From Chloroflexota bacterium (GTDB lineage Bacteria > Chloroflexota > Anaerolineae > Anaerolineales > Villigracilaceae), in assembly GCA_016866215.1 (NCBI GenBank), contig VGNE01000017.1, positions 1 to 63,118 of the forward strand: a DNA stretch of 63,118 nucleotides, given 5' to 3'. Made by a program: the position numbers and the translations under genes. How positions within the stretch are numbered: the stretch's first letter is position 1; each line of letters begins with the position of its first letter. Positions 25,582-34,513 of this stretch are shown here, piece after piece. Under the pieces are notes generated by a model. It made no database searches and was not told the origin of the DNA. It was given only the letters and a program-made list of their open reading frames with translations.

Positions 25582-26463
25582 ATGGAAGATCGAATTATCA
25601 CATACGGCGGACAAGCAGTGATCGAAGGGGTGATGATGCGCGGACAAAAAGCGTATGCGATTGCCATGCGCGCGCCCGACGGCAAAATTGTCGTCCACAC
25701 TGAAAAACTGGCGAATCTCTATCGCTCCGGCATTACAAAGATCCCCTTCTTGCGCGGCGGCATTTTGCTATGGGATGCGCTCGGCTTGGGGATGCGCGCA
25801 CTGACGCTTTCTGCGAACACCCAAACCGGCGAGGACGAAAAACTGGAAGGCCCGGCTCTTTATCTGACCATGGGACTTTCACTAGTCTTTGGCATTGGAC
25901 TCTTCTTTTTGCTCCCAGCCGGCATCGGCGGGTTAGCCGAACATTATCTTGGTTGGAGATCCTGGCTGAATAATTTGATAGAAGGTGTCCTGCGCCTTTT
26001 GCTATTGATCGGATATATCTGGGGCATCAGTTTCATGCCCGATGTGAAGCGCGTTTTTATGTATCACGGCGCAGAACATAAGACCATTAATGCTTTCGAA
26101 GCCGGCGCGGAGTTGACTCCTGAAATCGTGGCGAATTATCCCATTGAACATCCGCGCTGTGGGACGGCTTTTCTGCTTACGCTGGTTTTATTGTCCATTT
26201 TGGTATTCACTGCATTGGGCCCTATGCCGATCCTGTGGCGTCTGGTCAGCCGTATTTTATTCATCCCCATCCTGGCCGGGATCGCCATCGAATACATCCG
26301 CTGGACTGCAAACAACCTGGGTAATCCCATCGTTAAATTATTGATCAAGCCTAATCTTGCTCTACAGCGTTTAACCACACGCACTCCCGAACTTTCGATG
26401 CTGGAAGTGGCCATCCAGTCATTCCAGTCCATGCGGAAAGCGGAAAATGAAATCATAGCATAG
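25582..26463 (+). CDS. DUF1385 family membrane protein (YqhQ-like)
   Basis: 293 residues. The start [27 protein letters not shown] is the signature of DUF1385. Four or five membrane segments follow, with [16 protein letters not shown], a conserved histidine-rich segment that could bind metal, and [17 protein letters not shown]. The function is unknown; in Firmicutes the relative is YqhQ and in many genomes the gene lies near prfA or rpmE, which is not so here. It begins soon after the repeat with no clear ribosome site. Confidence 0.9.
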   Translation: MEDRIITYGGQAVIEGVMMRGQKAYAIAMRAPDGKIVVHTEKLANLYRSGITKIPFLRGGILLWDALGLGMRALTLSANTQTGEDEKLEGPALYLTMGLSLVFGIGLFFLLPAGIGGLAEHYLGWRSWLNNLIEGVLRLLLLIGYIWGISFMPDVKRVFMYHGAEHKTINAFEAGAELTPEIVANYPIEHPRCGTAFLLTLVLLSILVFTALGPMPILWRLVSRILFIPILAGIAIEYIRWTANNLGNPIVKLLIKPNLALQRLTTRTPELSMLEVAIQSFQSMRKAENEIIA

Positions 26464-26533
26464 GGATTTCATCGGATCGGAGATACAATTAGGCCGCTAA
26501 GCCCATACATACATTAAACGGGAAGCAGTTCAG

Positions 26534-27043
26534 ATGAAGATAGAAGTGACGCAAGCCACTGTAGGTGACAAGTCCCTGATTCAGCGAATGATGGAGCTAT
26601 ACCAATACGACCTCTCAGAGTTTGAGAAAAACGATCTAGACTCGCACGGCTCCTTTGGCTATCCCTGGCTTGATCATTACTGGTGCGAAAATGGGCGCTA
26701 CCCTTTCATCGTTTATGTGGATGGGAAGATTTCAGGGTTCGTATTGGTGAATCAGAAAACTTACCTGCCGAGTAGTGAGTGGGCAATCTCCGAGTTCTTT
26801 ATTATGCGTAGATATCGACGGCAAGGTGTCGGAAAGGCAGTAGCATTTTCCATTTTCGACCGATTTCGCGGAAAATGGGAAGTGCATGAAATTGAAGATA
26901 ATGTACCATCCCAGCTTTTCTGGCGGAAAGTAATTTCAGACTATACTCATGGGCAATATTCCGAGACCAATTTGAGTGATGAACGATCTAGGGGACCCAT
27001 ACAATGTTTTGAAAATAGAGAGAAAAGTTTGCCGTTGAAGTAA
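26534..27043 (+). CDS. GNAT-family N-acetyltransferase
   Basis: 169 residues. The acetyl-CoA-binding motif A is present as ISEFFIMRRYRRQGVGKAVAFSIF (R-x-x-G-x-G-x-A), with strands FIVYVDGKISGFVLVNQ before it and a WEVHEIEDNVPSQLFWRKVI segment after it, as in GNAT enzymes. The acceptor substrate is not predictable. It stands alone between convergent genes. Confidence 0.88.
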   Translation: MKIEVTQATVGDKSLIQRMMELYQYDLSEFEKNDLDSHGSFGYPWLDHYWCENGRYPFIVYVDGKISGFVLVNQKTYLPSSEWAISEFFIMRRYRRQGVGKAVAFSIFDRFRGKWEVHEIEDNVPSQLFWRKVISDYTHGQYSETNLSDERSRGPIQCFENREKSLPLK

Positions 27044-27103
27044 GAGTCAAAGCGGCCTAACACATTTTATCCGCTTCACGGAGCAATCCGTTGCCAATAT
27101 TTT

Positions 27104-27982
27104 TCAAAACTCAATTTCCCCGATCTGTTCAAAATTAATATCGAACAATTCCTCGGCTTCGGTTTCCAATTCCGCGTCGGCGGCATCCCCCGCGCGGGCG
27201 CCTCGGTTGCAATAGGATCTGTAAGGGCAGTAATTGCACTTCGAGACATCATCAGTGAGCGGGAAGCCTGTGGTGAGCGAAGCGCCGCACTGAGCCTGTC
27301 GAAGTGTCGAACCAGATGAAGCGGATGCGATCTCCTCTGACAACCTTGTGAGCGCATCCCAATCCCGTTTGTATTGATCCGCTTTATAGATGAATCGCGC
27401 GGAGTCAGTGGGGAAGTCTGCGAACCAGTAGATCATTTCGATCTGTTCAGGCTCAAAAGGTTTGCCGTTATTGAAGTGCGCGCCAGCCTGCACAAGCAAA
27501 GCACGATAAACGCGCGTCTGCCAGCGGATCGCAAGCCATTCATTCTTTGGTCGTTTGCGATATGTTTTCCAATCGTAAATGGTAACTTTATTATTTTCAA
27601 TCGCGATCAAATCGTATTTTGCGACCAAACGAGATTTGCCAAGCGGCGCGGAGAGGGTAACTTCCGCGTGCAGACCTCCGAGTTTTTCAAAAACACGGAG
27701 GTCTTTTAGATCATTTGCATTAATATAATTCTCCCACCATCGTTGCAAATTATCTGTATTTGCCAATTTACTGACTTGCTTAGCGGGAATGCCGATAAGA
27801 TGCTGCTGCACGAGGCGATGAAAATATTCGCCTTCCCGTTGATGCTTCTCGTTTTCAAGCGCGGGTTCGGTTTCAACAGCGGGGTAAGCCAGTCGCTGAA
27901 GATAGCGCAATTCAAAGCGGCGCGGACAATCGTGATAATCCTGAAGGGAAGATTGGCTGAGAGTGTTGAGTTGATCGGGCAT
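27104..27982 (-). CDS. PD-(D/E)XK nuclease, RecB/Cas4-like, with Fe-S cysteines
   Basis: 292 residues from ATG 27982. The opening LSQSSLQDYHDCPRRFELRYL is typical of the RecB/AddB/Cas4 nuclease domain. The active site shows H in EGEYFHRLVQQH, D in VAKYDLIAIE and the D-W-K of VTIYDWKTYRK. Four Cys (one in YHDCPRRF, three in CNYCPYRSYC) fit the 4Fe-4S cluster of this group. Such enzymes are 5'-3' single-strand exonucleases in repair or accessory functions. No cas genes are near. Residues about 226-238 (SGSTLRQAQCGASL) come from an inserted cttcgacaggctcagtgc repeat just before the cluster cysteines, so the Cys in that insert is not part of the site. Confidence 0.85.
   Translation of the reverse strand: MPDQLNTLSQSSLQDYHDCPRRFELRYLQRLAYPAVETEPALENEKHQREGEYFHRLVQQHLIGIPAKQVSKLANTDNLQRWWENYINANDLKDLRVFEKLGGLHAEVTLSAPLGKSRLVAKYDLIAIENNKVTIYDWKTYRKRPKNEWLAIRWQTRVYRALLVQAGAHFNNGKPFEPEQIEMIYWFADFPTDSARFIYKADQYKRDWDALTRLSEEIASASSGSTLRQAQCGASLTTGFPLTDDVSKCNYCPYRSYCNRGARAGDAADAELETEAEELFDINFEQIGEIEF
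27270..27312. repeat. In-frame repeat inside the nuclease gene
   Basis: gtggtgagcgaagcgccgca plus ctgagcctgtcgaagtgtcg is the same unit as in the intergenic ccctgagc / gctcagg family. It adds about 14 residues without a frame change. Confidence 0.8.
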
Positions 27983-28000
27983 GACTATATTTTGCCACAT

Positions 28001-28327
28001 TTTTCAGTGATAATCGCGATCATGATTTACGATTTCAGCTTTGGCAAACCCCCACTTGTTATCGGTGTGCGTGGCTTTATCTTCGCAGGGCTTCCTCGAG
28101 TCGCGCCTATATGTTGAATTTTTATTTTAATTCCTGCTCAAACCGCCACCGAGAGAATAGTTTTGTAGTGTATTTAGTTTGGTCAACCGTGGACGTGTGG
28201 TTGAGCGTGATCTATTTGAAGGCTTGAAATAATCAACTTGTTAATACTATGTCACTATGAGCGGAGCTAAGGGTCTCGTTTGTCATGGAAGAGATTCTTC
28301 GCTCCGCTAGAATGACAAGTTAAAGTT
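28001..28327. other. Intergenic region with a repeat, no gene seen
   Basis: The region between the nuclease start and the permease remnant has a short open stretch after 28024 but no family signal or ribosome site. At 28251-28318 there is a ccctgagc-type repeat (ctatgagcggagctaagggt ... gattcttcgctccgctagaa). Two short inverted words (gtggtcaacc-like / ggttgagc) at 28177-28207 resemble the ggttgagtag family. Confidence 0.4.
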
Positions 28328-28435
28328 TCACTCATACCTAAATCTCATCACACCTATAGTAAAAAATACTGCCGCAAACCCAAGCAAGACTCCCGCTTCG
28401 GGAAGAATATCCATCAGCCCGCCGTTGTGTAAGTC
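28328..28435 (-). pseudogene. Remnant: C-terminus of an ABC-2 type permease
   Basis: Directly after the TAG stop of the P1 peptidase, in the same frame, 35 codons spell DLHNGGLMDILPEAGV, LLGFAAVFFTIGV and MRFRYE before a TGA. A last hydrophobic helix ending in R-F-R-Y-E is the standard C-terminus of ABC-2 permeases (often with an LPEAG... start). The rest of the gene is absent, so this looks like the end of a deleted permease now abutting the peptidase gene. Confidence 0.5.
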
Positions 28436-29506
28436 CTATCTATGATATTTCCTCAATAAATCCTTAACTTCTTTATGCGGCAAAGCTTTGATATCCAATC
28501 CGTTAAACCCTGTCATGTCCTCTGCCGCAACCATGGAATTGATGATCGCTTCTTCCGTTGCAAGCGCAGACGCGGATAATAATGGGTCAATGTGGTTGTT
28601 GGATAGCGTTTGAATATTCGCCAATCCCTTGTCATCCGCATGTGCCGCATTGGGACTGGCCGTTGAGAACGCGAGGAAAATATCACCGGAGCCGTTACCG
28701 CCCAGACTGCCCGTGCGTGCCATGCCGATGGTTGCGCGTTTTGCCAGTCGCTTGAGTTGATGGGGGAGCAGGGGCGCGTCCGTCCCAATGATGACGATCA
28801 ATGAGCCATCATCCTGTTTGAAAGGATTTTCCCCGCCCGTATAGGGTGCGTCGTTTTTAAAATGCTGACCCACTGGCGCGCCCGCGACGGTCAATTGATA
28901 GCGCTGGCCAAAGTTGGATTGCACCAGTACGCCCACGGTCCAGCCGCCAAGTTTTTCGGGCAGCTTGCGCGAAGAAGTACCTGTACCGCCTTTGAATTCA
29001 TAACAGATCATGCCTGTCCCGCCACCGACGTTCCCTTCCTCAATCGCACCTGACTTCGCAGAATCCAAGGCTTTCATCACGTGATTTTCTTTTATATGAA
29101 AACCGTTCATATCATTAAGCCAGCCATCCGCAGTTTCAGCGACCACGGGGCAGGACCATTTTTGATACATGGCATTATTCTTGACCTGCCATGCAATGAT
29201 CGTATCGCGCACTATGCCGACGCTGTGCGTGTTTGTGATTCCAATCGGTCCTTCGAGCAAGCCGCCTTCTTCGATCCATGCCGCGCCTGTCATCTCGCCG
29301 TTACCGTTGAATGAATGCACGCCCGCGTAAACGGGCTTGTGATCCTTGCTTCCGCGCGGATGGATGATCGTCACACCCGTCCGCGCTGTGTCACCCTCGA
29401 TAACGGTGGCATACCCAACGGCCACGCCAGAAACGTCTGTGATCGCATTGAATATTCCAGTGTCGCCTTCAAATGGAATTCCCAAATCTCGTGCGCGAGT
29501 TTTCAT
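28436..29506 (-). CDS. P1-family peptidase (DmpA/BapA-like aminopeptidase)
   Basis: 356 residues. The fold is that of the self-processing P1 (S58) aminopeptidases: NAITDVSGVAVGYATV at the start, PVYAGVHSFNGNGEMTG, GPIGITNTHSVGIVRD, and the nucleophile region SLGGNGSGDIFLAFSTA, in which cleavage before the Ser of GSGD makes the catalytic N-terminal residue. Known members cut N-terminal amino acids or beta-peptides. A ribosome site (aaagga) lies upstream of the ATG. The stop is followed at once by the permease remnant. Confidence 0.92.
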   Translation of the reverse strand: MKTRARDLGIPFEGDTGIFNAITDVSGVAVGYATVIEGDTARTGVTIIHPRGSKDHKPVYAGVHSFNGNGEMTGAAWIEEGGLLEGPIGITNTHSVGIVRDTIIAWQVKNNAMYQKWSCPVVAETADGWLNDMNGFHIKENHVMKALDSAKSGAIEEGNVGGGTGMICYEFKGGTGTSSRKLPEKLGGWTVGVLVQSNFGQRYQLTVAGAPVGQHFKNDAPYTGGENPFKQDDGSLIVIIGTDAPLLPHQLKRLAKRATIGMARTGSLGGNGSGDIFLAFSTASPNAAHADDKGLANIQTLSNNHIDPLLSASALATEEAIINSMVAAEDMTGFNGLDIKALPHKEVKDLLRKYHR

Positions 29507-29599
29507 TATTAATTTTCCTTTGCAATTATTCTGAAGTGAATGGCTATCATCTTATTGATCCCATCGAAAGTGCCATGTTTAAGGGAATGTAGTGATTAT

Positions 29600-29662
29600 A
29601 AATTAGGGGTTGGGAAATAGGAATTGGGAGATAGGAATTAGGAAATAGGAAGGTTGAGTTTT
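29600..29662. repeat. Heptamer-type repeat tract (gggaatagg / aattagg)
   Basis: attaggggttgggaaatagg, then aattgggagataggaattag and gaaataggaagg: loose head-to-tail repeats of 7-8 bases, like the short tandem repeats (STRR) known in filamentous cyanobacteria. It lies upstream of the SlyD-like gene. A tagacctttgaccttcaact tract follows at 29675-29705. Confidence 0.6.
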
Positions 29663-29752
29663 GTGGATTGAACTATAGACCTTTGACCTTCAACTCTTGA
29701 CTTGTTCAATCGCTGGTAAAATGGATGCACAAATTTTAAAAAAGGATAAATA

Positions 29753-30241
29753 ATGAGCAAAGATACAGTGCAGAATGGCCTGGTCGTTTCAATGGATTAT
29801 AAATTAACTGTTGATGGTGAAGTGCTTGATACTTCCGACGACGCGGGTCCCCTGCAATTCCTGGCAGGCTATGACAACATTGTCCCCGGACTTGAACGCG
29901 AAATGATAGGTATGAAGATCGGCGAGCGCAAGGATGTGGTGGTCAAAGCCGAGGATGGCTACGGTGAATTTGACGAGGACGCCTTCATCGAGATGCCGCG
30001 CATTGAATTCCCCGAAGATATAAAACTGGAAGAGGGCATGGAGTTATACCTCACCGATGAAGATGATCAGCCTCAAACCGCCTACGTGACCGATTTTGAC
30101 GATCAAACCGTACAACTTGATCTCAATCATCCGCTTGCGGGCGCGGAGTTGCACTTCACTGTGACGGTGGTGGCGCTGCGTGAACCAACTGAGGAGGAAC
30201 TCGATCACGGTCATGTGCACGAAGAAGGACATCCTCACTAA
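29753..30241 (+). CDS. FKBP-type peptidyl-prolyl isomerase, SlyD-like
   Basis: 162 residues. The FKBP core is split by an insert-in-flap domain as in SlyD: DYKLTVDGEVLDTSDDAGPLQFLAG and GLEREMIGMKIGERKDVVV flank it, and GYGEFDEDAFIEMPRIEFPEDIKLEEG is the insert. LNHPLAGAELHFTVTVVALRE closes the core. The tail ELDHGHVHEEGHPH is histidine-rich, which in SlyD binds nickel and other metals. It is a cytoplasmic folding helper and possibly a metal carrier. A TGgTAAAAT extended -10 at 29714-29722 may be its promoter. A terminator follows. Confidence 0.92.
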   Translation: MSKDTVQNGLVVSMDYKLTVDGEVLDTSDDAGPLQFLAGYDNIVPGLEREMIGMKIGERKDVVVKAEDGYGEFDEDAFIEMPRIEFPEDIKLEEGMELYLTDEDDQPQTAYVTDFDDQTVQLDLNHPLAGAELHFTVTVVALREPTEEELDHGHVHEEGHPH

Positions 30242-30252
30242 TTCAATTGTGT

Positions 30253-30303
30253 CCCGCAGGTTTTGGTAAGCCCACAACAACGCCTGCGGGAGGTTTTTCT
30301 TTT
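30253..30303 (+). terminator. Rho-independent terminator of the SlyD-like gene
   Basis: cccgcagg and cctgcggg form the stem, followed by aggtttttctttt. Confidence 0.8.
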
Positions 30304-30334
30304 AGCTCATGTGTAGACTCTGTGCGGCAAAGGT

Positions 30335-30426
30335 GAAACAGATTCAACGCGAATTGCGCGAAGAAGGCGAAAAACACGAATTTTTGCGTAATTCGCTCAT
30401 TTCGCGGCATTTGCGTTAAGAATTTT
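30335..30426. repeat. cgcgaat / ttcgcg repeat block
   Basis: ttcaacgcgaattgcgcgaa, gaaggcgaaaaacacgaatt, tttgcgtaattcgctcattt and cgcggcatttgcgttaagaa form an inverted set of words. The same set, ending in gcgttaagatttt, is nested inside the element at 4631-4830. Confidence 0.6.
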
Positions 30427-30486
30427 GACGTTTGAGAAAGACACTGACCATCCCTGCACAAACTTTACAGATGGGCCTTTTTTTGT

Positions 30487-31563
30487 ATGAAAACTAACAA
30501 AACCCCGCTTCCATTTCTGGCTTTGTCTGTGCTCGCATTTATTTTTGCGCTCTGGGCGGGACTTTTACGCTTGGGTTGGCGATTGCCAACGCCGGTCACT
30601 TCGCTTGCCGTGCTTCATGGTCCCTTGATGATCTCCGGCTTCCTCGGCGCGTTGATTTCGCTGGAGCGTGTGGTTGCGTTAAAAATCCGCTGGATGTATG
30701 GCGCGCCGCTTCTCGCGGGGATCGGTTGGCTGGTCATGTTATTGATGCCGAAGCAACCCTTTGGGCCGTTTCTGCTTACGCTTGCCAGTTTGGGCGGCGT
30801 CTTGATCCTTGGAACGATTGTGAGACGTGAGTTTGCGCTTCACACAGTGACCATGTTTTTGGGTGCGCTGGCGTGGTTTTTAGGAAACGTATTTTGGATA
30901 ACGGGTAGTGCGATCTTTCAGGTGGTGTATTGGTGGCAGGCGTTCCTGATCCTTACCATTTTCGGAGAGCGATTGGAACTTAGCCGCGTCCTAAAGCCAA
31001 CCCGAGTGGGACAGTATCTTTTTGCAGGGATCATTGCGGTGTTCATCATAGGTGTGATCACATCATTGGATAATATTCAACTTGCCGCGCGTCTCAGCGG
31101 AGTTGGTATGTTCGCGCTGGCGGTATGGTCTCTTACAAATGACATCGCATGGCGCAACCTGCGTCACCGCTTGCCGCTTACGCGTTATATTGCCTGGTGT
31201 CTTGCTTTGGGATTTGTATGGTTGGGTGTTGGCGGTGTGATCCATCTGGTTTATGGCGCTCAGGCCGCAGGTCCAAGATATGACGCGGCGCTTCATGTGG
31301 TCTTCGTCGGGTTTGTTATTTCAATGATCTTCGGTCATGCGCCGATTATCTTTCCCGCAGTTCTGGGCGTGCCGATCAGTTTTCGTCCAGCCTTTTATAT
31401 TCACCTTGTTTTATTGCATCTCTCACTTATCGTACGTGTGGCAGGCGACCTTGCGAATGCAAATACTGTCCGCATGTGGGGCGGACTTTTAAACGAAGTT
31501 GCGATTCTATTGTTTTTGGCGATGATGATTTATTCAGTTGGAACCTCCTTGAAAACGAGATAG
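30487..31563 (+). CDS. Polytopic membrane protein, NnrS-like
   Basis: 358 residues with ten to twelve hydrophobic segments and no signal peptide. LHGPLMISGFLGALISLERVVALK, ALHVVFVGFVISMIFGHAPIIFPAVLG and IHLVLLHLSLIVRVAGD recall the NnrS family, whose conserved histidines are thought to bind haem or copper in nitric-oxide-related metabolism. The match is partial, so the call is tentative. There are no denitrification genes nearby. Confidence 0.6.
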   Translation: MKTNKTPLPFLALSVLAFIFALWAGLLRLGWRLPTPVTSLAVLHGPLMISGFLGALISLERVVALKIRWMYGAPLLAGIGWLVMLLMPKQPFGPFLLTLASLGGVLILGTIVRREFALHTVTMFLGALAWFLGNVFWITGSAIFQVVYWWQAFLILTIFGERLELSRVLKPTRVGQYLFAGIIAVFIIGVITSLDNIQLAARLSGVGMFALAVWSLTNDIAWRNLRHRLPLTRYIAWCLALGFVWLGVGGVIHLVYGAQAAGPRYDAALHVVFVGFVISMIFGHAPIIFPAVLGVPISFRPAFYIHLVLLHLSLIVRVAGDLANANTVRMWGGLLNEVAILLFLAMMIYSVGTSLKTR

Positions 31564-31593
31564 CATTTGTAAGTGAAGGAAATAGCAGTCACT

Positions 31594-31628
31594 AAAAAAA
31601 CGCTGAAGCCTTAAGCCTCAGCGTTTTT
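31594..31628. terminator. Bidirectional terminator between the NnrS-like and obgE genes
   Basis: aaaaacgctgaagcctt and aagcctcagcgttttt form a long stem with A and T runs on the outer sides. Confidence 0.85.
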
Positions 31629-31678
31629 GTAAAATCGCTTTTTATTAACCTTTGTGTACTTCGTGTTTAAAGTCTTTC

Positions 31679-32941
31679 CTAATCCTTCCACTCCAACTCA
31701 AAATTGCCGATATAAACGGTGTCGCCTTCTTCAATGCCTGCTTCGCGCAGGGCATTATCCACGCCAAGTTTTTCCAGCATTTTTTGAAATCTGCGCAAAG
31801 AGCCATCGTGTTCGAAGTATGTCATCTTTGCAGAGCGTTCAATTGCCACACCTGTGACGCGCCAATTGCCGTCATCTTCGCGTTTGATCTCGAATAGATT
31901 CGGGTCAACATCAGGTCTGTATACTGGCAGAGTTTCGTCCACCGCTTCCACGGGTACTTCCGCCAGTTTTTGATACGCGGCAATCAGGGTGTCGCGTGTG
32001 TTCGTGCGCGCCATTGCAGAGATTGTGACCAACTCCACTTTTTTCTTTTTGAAACTTGCTTTGATGGCTTTCAAACGTTCCTGCACATCGGGCTGATCAA
32101 TTTTATTGAGCGCCACGATCTGCGGTTTGGTTGCAAGTTTAGGGTCGAAGAGCGCCAGTTCACTGTTGATCTGGCTATAGTCTGCGAGCGGATCTTCGGA
32201 GAGACCATCCACCATATGAATGAGTACGCGCGTGCGTTGAATGTGACGCAGGAAGTCGTGACCCAGGCCTGCGCCTTCAGCAGCGCCTTCGATCAAGCCT
32301 GGGATGTCTGCCATCACGACGGTTGTGTCATCGTCAATATTTGCCACGCCGAGGTTTGGCTCAAGCGTAGTGAATGGATAATCGCCGATCTTCGGTTTGG
32401 CATTTGTCAACGCGGCTAGGAGTGTGGATTTTCCAGCGTTGGGCAAGCCGATGATGCCGATATCAGCAATCAGCTTAAGCTCGAGGCGGATCAATTTTTC
32501 TTCGTGCGGTTCACCGCGCTCGGCAGTGCGAGGCGCCTGATTGCGTGAGGTGGCATAATGCTGATTACCCAGCCCACCGCGCCCGCCTTTGCATACCAAA
32601 AGCTGCTGGCCTGGATGGGTGAGATCACCAAGAAGCGCGCCTGTTTCCGCGTCGTAAATTATTGTGCCGGGCGGTACAGGGATGATGCGGTCTTTTCCAC
32701 TACGACCTGTCTTTTCGGAACCACCGCCGTTTTTGCCATCCTCTGCGGCGAATTTCTCGTTCTGCCGAAATGCTGAAAGTGTATTGAGCGTAGCTTTCAC
32801 TTCAAAGATGAGATCGCCGCCTCGGCCGCCATCACCTCCATCGGGTCCCCCAAGCGGTACAAATTTCTCGCGGCGGAAATGCACCATGCCGTCGCCGCCT
32901 TTGCCTGATCTTACGTGGATATTTACATGATCTATGAACAT
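31679..32941 (-). CDS. obgE: GTPase ObgE/CgtA
   Basis: 420 residues from ATG 32941. The glycine-rich Obg domain (MFIDHVNIHVRSGKGGDGMVHFRREKFV onward), the G domain with GLPNAGKSTLLAALT, DIPGLIEGA and NKID, and a C-terminal OCT domain are all present, so this is the long form found in Gram-positive-type and some deep lineages. It binds the 50S ribosome and links growth to stress. The frame is open 29 codons further upstream, but the start MFIDHV is the family start. TATAAT lies 6 bases before that ATG, which suggests a leaderless mRNA; the ggggg run next to the ATG is too close to be a normal ribosome site. Confidence 0.96.
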   Translation of the reverse strand: MFIDHVNIHVRSGKGGDGMVHFRREKFVPLGGPDGGDGGRGGDLIFEVKATLNTLSAFRQNEKFAAEDGKNGGGSEKTGRSGKDRIIPVPPGTIIYDAETGALLGDLTHPGQQLLVCKGGRGGLGNQHYATSRNQAPRTAERGEPHEEKLIRLELKLIADIGIIGLPNAGKSTLLAALTNAKPKIGDYPFTTLEPNLGVANIDDDTTVVMADIPGLIEGAAEGAGLGHDFLRHIQRTRVLIHMVDGLSEDPLADYSQINSELALFDPKLATKPQIVALNKIDQPDVQERLKAIKASFKKKKVELVTISAMARTNTRDTLIAAYQKLAEVPVEAVDETLPVYRPDVDPNLFEIKREDDGNWRVTGVAIERSAKMTYFEHDGSLRRFQKMLEKLGVDNALREAGIEEGDTVYIGNFELEWKD

Positions 32942-32947
32942 ACCCCC

Positions 32948-32953
32948 ATTATA
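32948..32953 (-). promoter_or_regulatory. -10 box of obgE, 6 bases from the ATG
   Basis: TATAAT on the minus strand, then gggggt and ATG. TTGGGG lies 17 bases upstream as a weak -35 candidate. Confidence 0.5.
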
Positions 32954-33055
32954 ACGTGCCTCCCTTCCTCCCCCAAATCCGCAAGGCAAATAAAAAAATT
33001 CGACAACACAAGTAAGCAGATAGCACAAAAAGAAGTCGGATGATTTCTATCACCC

Positions 33056-33100
33056 GACTCCCAACTACGAAACTACCGAAACTATCCAACTACCAAACTA
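33056..33100. repeat. Heptamer-type repeat tract (aactacc / aactatc)
   Basis: ccaactacgaaactaccgaa, actatccaactaccaaacta: head-to-tail repeats about 7-8 bases long, the reverse complement of the tagttgg type after ffh. The tract overlaps the end of the cDPGS-like gene. Confidence 0.6.
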
Positions 33101-34420
33101 TTTCTTCACCCTAAACTTCTTCATCAAAATATCCTGAAGAGTCGGTTGACCGATTTCCTGCAACTCATATCTGACACGCTGATAGGGTTTTTTGATCTTC
33201 ATCACGCGCGAAAGGTCAATTGGCGTACCGATGATGACCAGATCCACATCGGAATTATTAATCGTCTCTTCGAGGTCTTTTGTCTGTGCGTTACCGTAAC
33301 CCATCGCTGGCAAAATTGGCCCGGTTTTCGGGTATTTCACGTATGTCGCCGCGATAGACCTCACCGCAAACGGACGCGGGTCTACGATTTCTTTCGCGCC
33401 AAATCGTCGGGCGGCGATATATCCAGCGCCATAGGCCATTTCGCCGTGAGTCAGAGTCGGGCCGTCTTCCACAACCAAAACACGTTTGCCTCGAATCGCA
33501 GCGGGGTCATCCACAAAGAGCGGGGAGGCGGCTTCGATCTGGATCGCATTCGGATTCAGCTTGCGCAGTGACTCGCGCAGTTTGATCACATTCTCCGCGT
33601 CTGCCGTATCTACTTTATTGATCACAAAAACATCTGCCATGCGCACGTTTGTCTCGCCGGGATAATAGGTTGATTCATGCCCAAGTCTATGTGGATCAGC
33701 CACGACAATTTGCAGGTCGGGAATATAGAACGGGACATCATTATTACCGCCGTCCCACAAAATAATATCCACTTCCTGCTCAGCCTGGCGGATGATCTTT
33801 GTATAATCCACACCCGCGTACACGATCACGCCGTTATCCAGATGAGGTTCGTATTCCTCGCGCTCTTCAATTGTACAATCGTATTCATCGAGGTCGTCAT
33901 AATTTTCGTAACGCTGAACTTCCTGCGCCATGAGATTTCCATAAGGCATCGGGTGACGAATCGCCGCGACTTTGTAACCCATCTCTCTGAGGATTAAAGA
34001 CACGCGCCTCGTGGTCTGACTTTTGCCTGATCCCGTCCGAACGGCACTGATCGACACGACAGGTTTATTTGCCTTCACCTGAGTATTCTTCGTGCCCATG
34101 ATTCGGAAATCTGCGCCTGCCGCATTGACCATGCTAGCTTTGTGCATTACATATTCATGCGGCACATCGCTGTATGCGAATACAACTTGTTCCGCGCCAT
34201 GCTTCTTGATGAGATCGAGTAATTCCTCCTCGGCATGGATCGGAATCCCTTTCGGGTATTGCGCGCCAGCCAGTTCCGTTGGATAAACACGTCCTTCGAT
34301 ATCCGGGATCTGAGTGGCCGTGAATGCCACGACCTCATAATCCTTATTCCCGCGGAAGAAGGTATTGAAGTTATGGAAGTCACGGCCCGCCGCACCCATG
34401 ATGATTGTTTTGATAGGCAT
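33098..34420 (-). CDS. Cyclic 2,3-diphosphoglycerate synthase-like P-loop GTPase
   Basis: 440 residues. An N-terminal Rossmann-like part (IIMGAAGRDFHNFNTFFRG) is followed by a P-loop region VVSISAVRTGSGKSQTTRRV, DIILWDGGNNDVPFY and VINKVD. This layout matches the cyclic 2,3-diphosphoglycerate synthase family first studied in thermophilic methanogens, where the product is a solute and phosphate store. Many mesophilic bacteria carry homologues of unknown function, so the product here is not certain. The gene sits between obgE and argS on the same strand, with repeat tracts on both sides. Confidence 0.82.
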   Translation of the reverse strand: MPIKTIIMGAAGRDFHNFNTFFRGNKDYEVVAFTATQIPDIEGRVYPTELAGAQYPKGIPIHAEEELLDLIKKHGAEQVVFAYSDVPHEYVMHKASMVNAAGADFRIMGTKNTQVKANKPVVSISAVRTGSGKSQTTRRVSLILREMGYKVAAIRHPMPYGNLMAQEVQRYENYDDLDEYDCTIEEREEYEPHLDNGVIVYAGVDYTKIIRQAEQEVDIILWDGGNNDVPFYIPDLQIVVADPHRLGHESTYYPGETNVRMADVFVINKVDTADAENVIKLRESLRKLNPNAIQIEAASPLFVDDPAAIRGKRVLVVEDGPTLTHGEMAYGAGYIAARRFGAKEIVDPRPFAVRSIAATYVKYPKTGPILPAMGYGNAQTKDLEETINNSDVDLVIIGTPIDLSRVMKIKKPYQRVRYELQEIGQPTLQDILMKKFRVKK

Positions 34421-34429
34421 AATATTCTC

Positions 34430-34510
34430 CTGTTGAAAAGTTTGAAGGTTTGAAAGTTTGAAGGTTGAAGGCGCTAATCAACTTGGCAACCTTCCAACCT
34501 TCAAACTTGT
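34430..34510. repeat. Inverted block of ttgaagg / ccttcaa words
   Basis: aaaagtttgaaggtttgaaa, gtttgaaggttgaaggcg and then caaccttccaaccttcaaac: two arms of 7-8 base tandem words facing each other between the argS stop and the next gene. Confidence 0.65.
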
Positions 34511-34513
34511 AAC

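Noticed and set aside
28024-28117. Short open frame starting MIYDFSFGKPPL after the nuclease gene
   Set aside because: Only about 31 codons, no ribosome site, no family signal. It overlaps the divergent promoter region.
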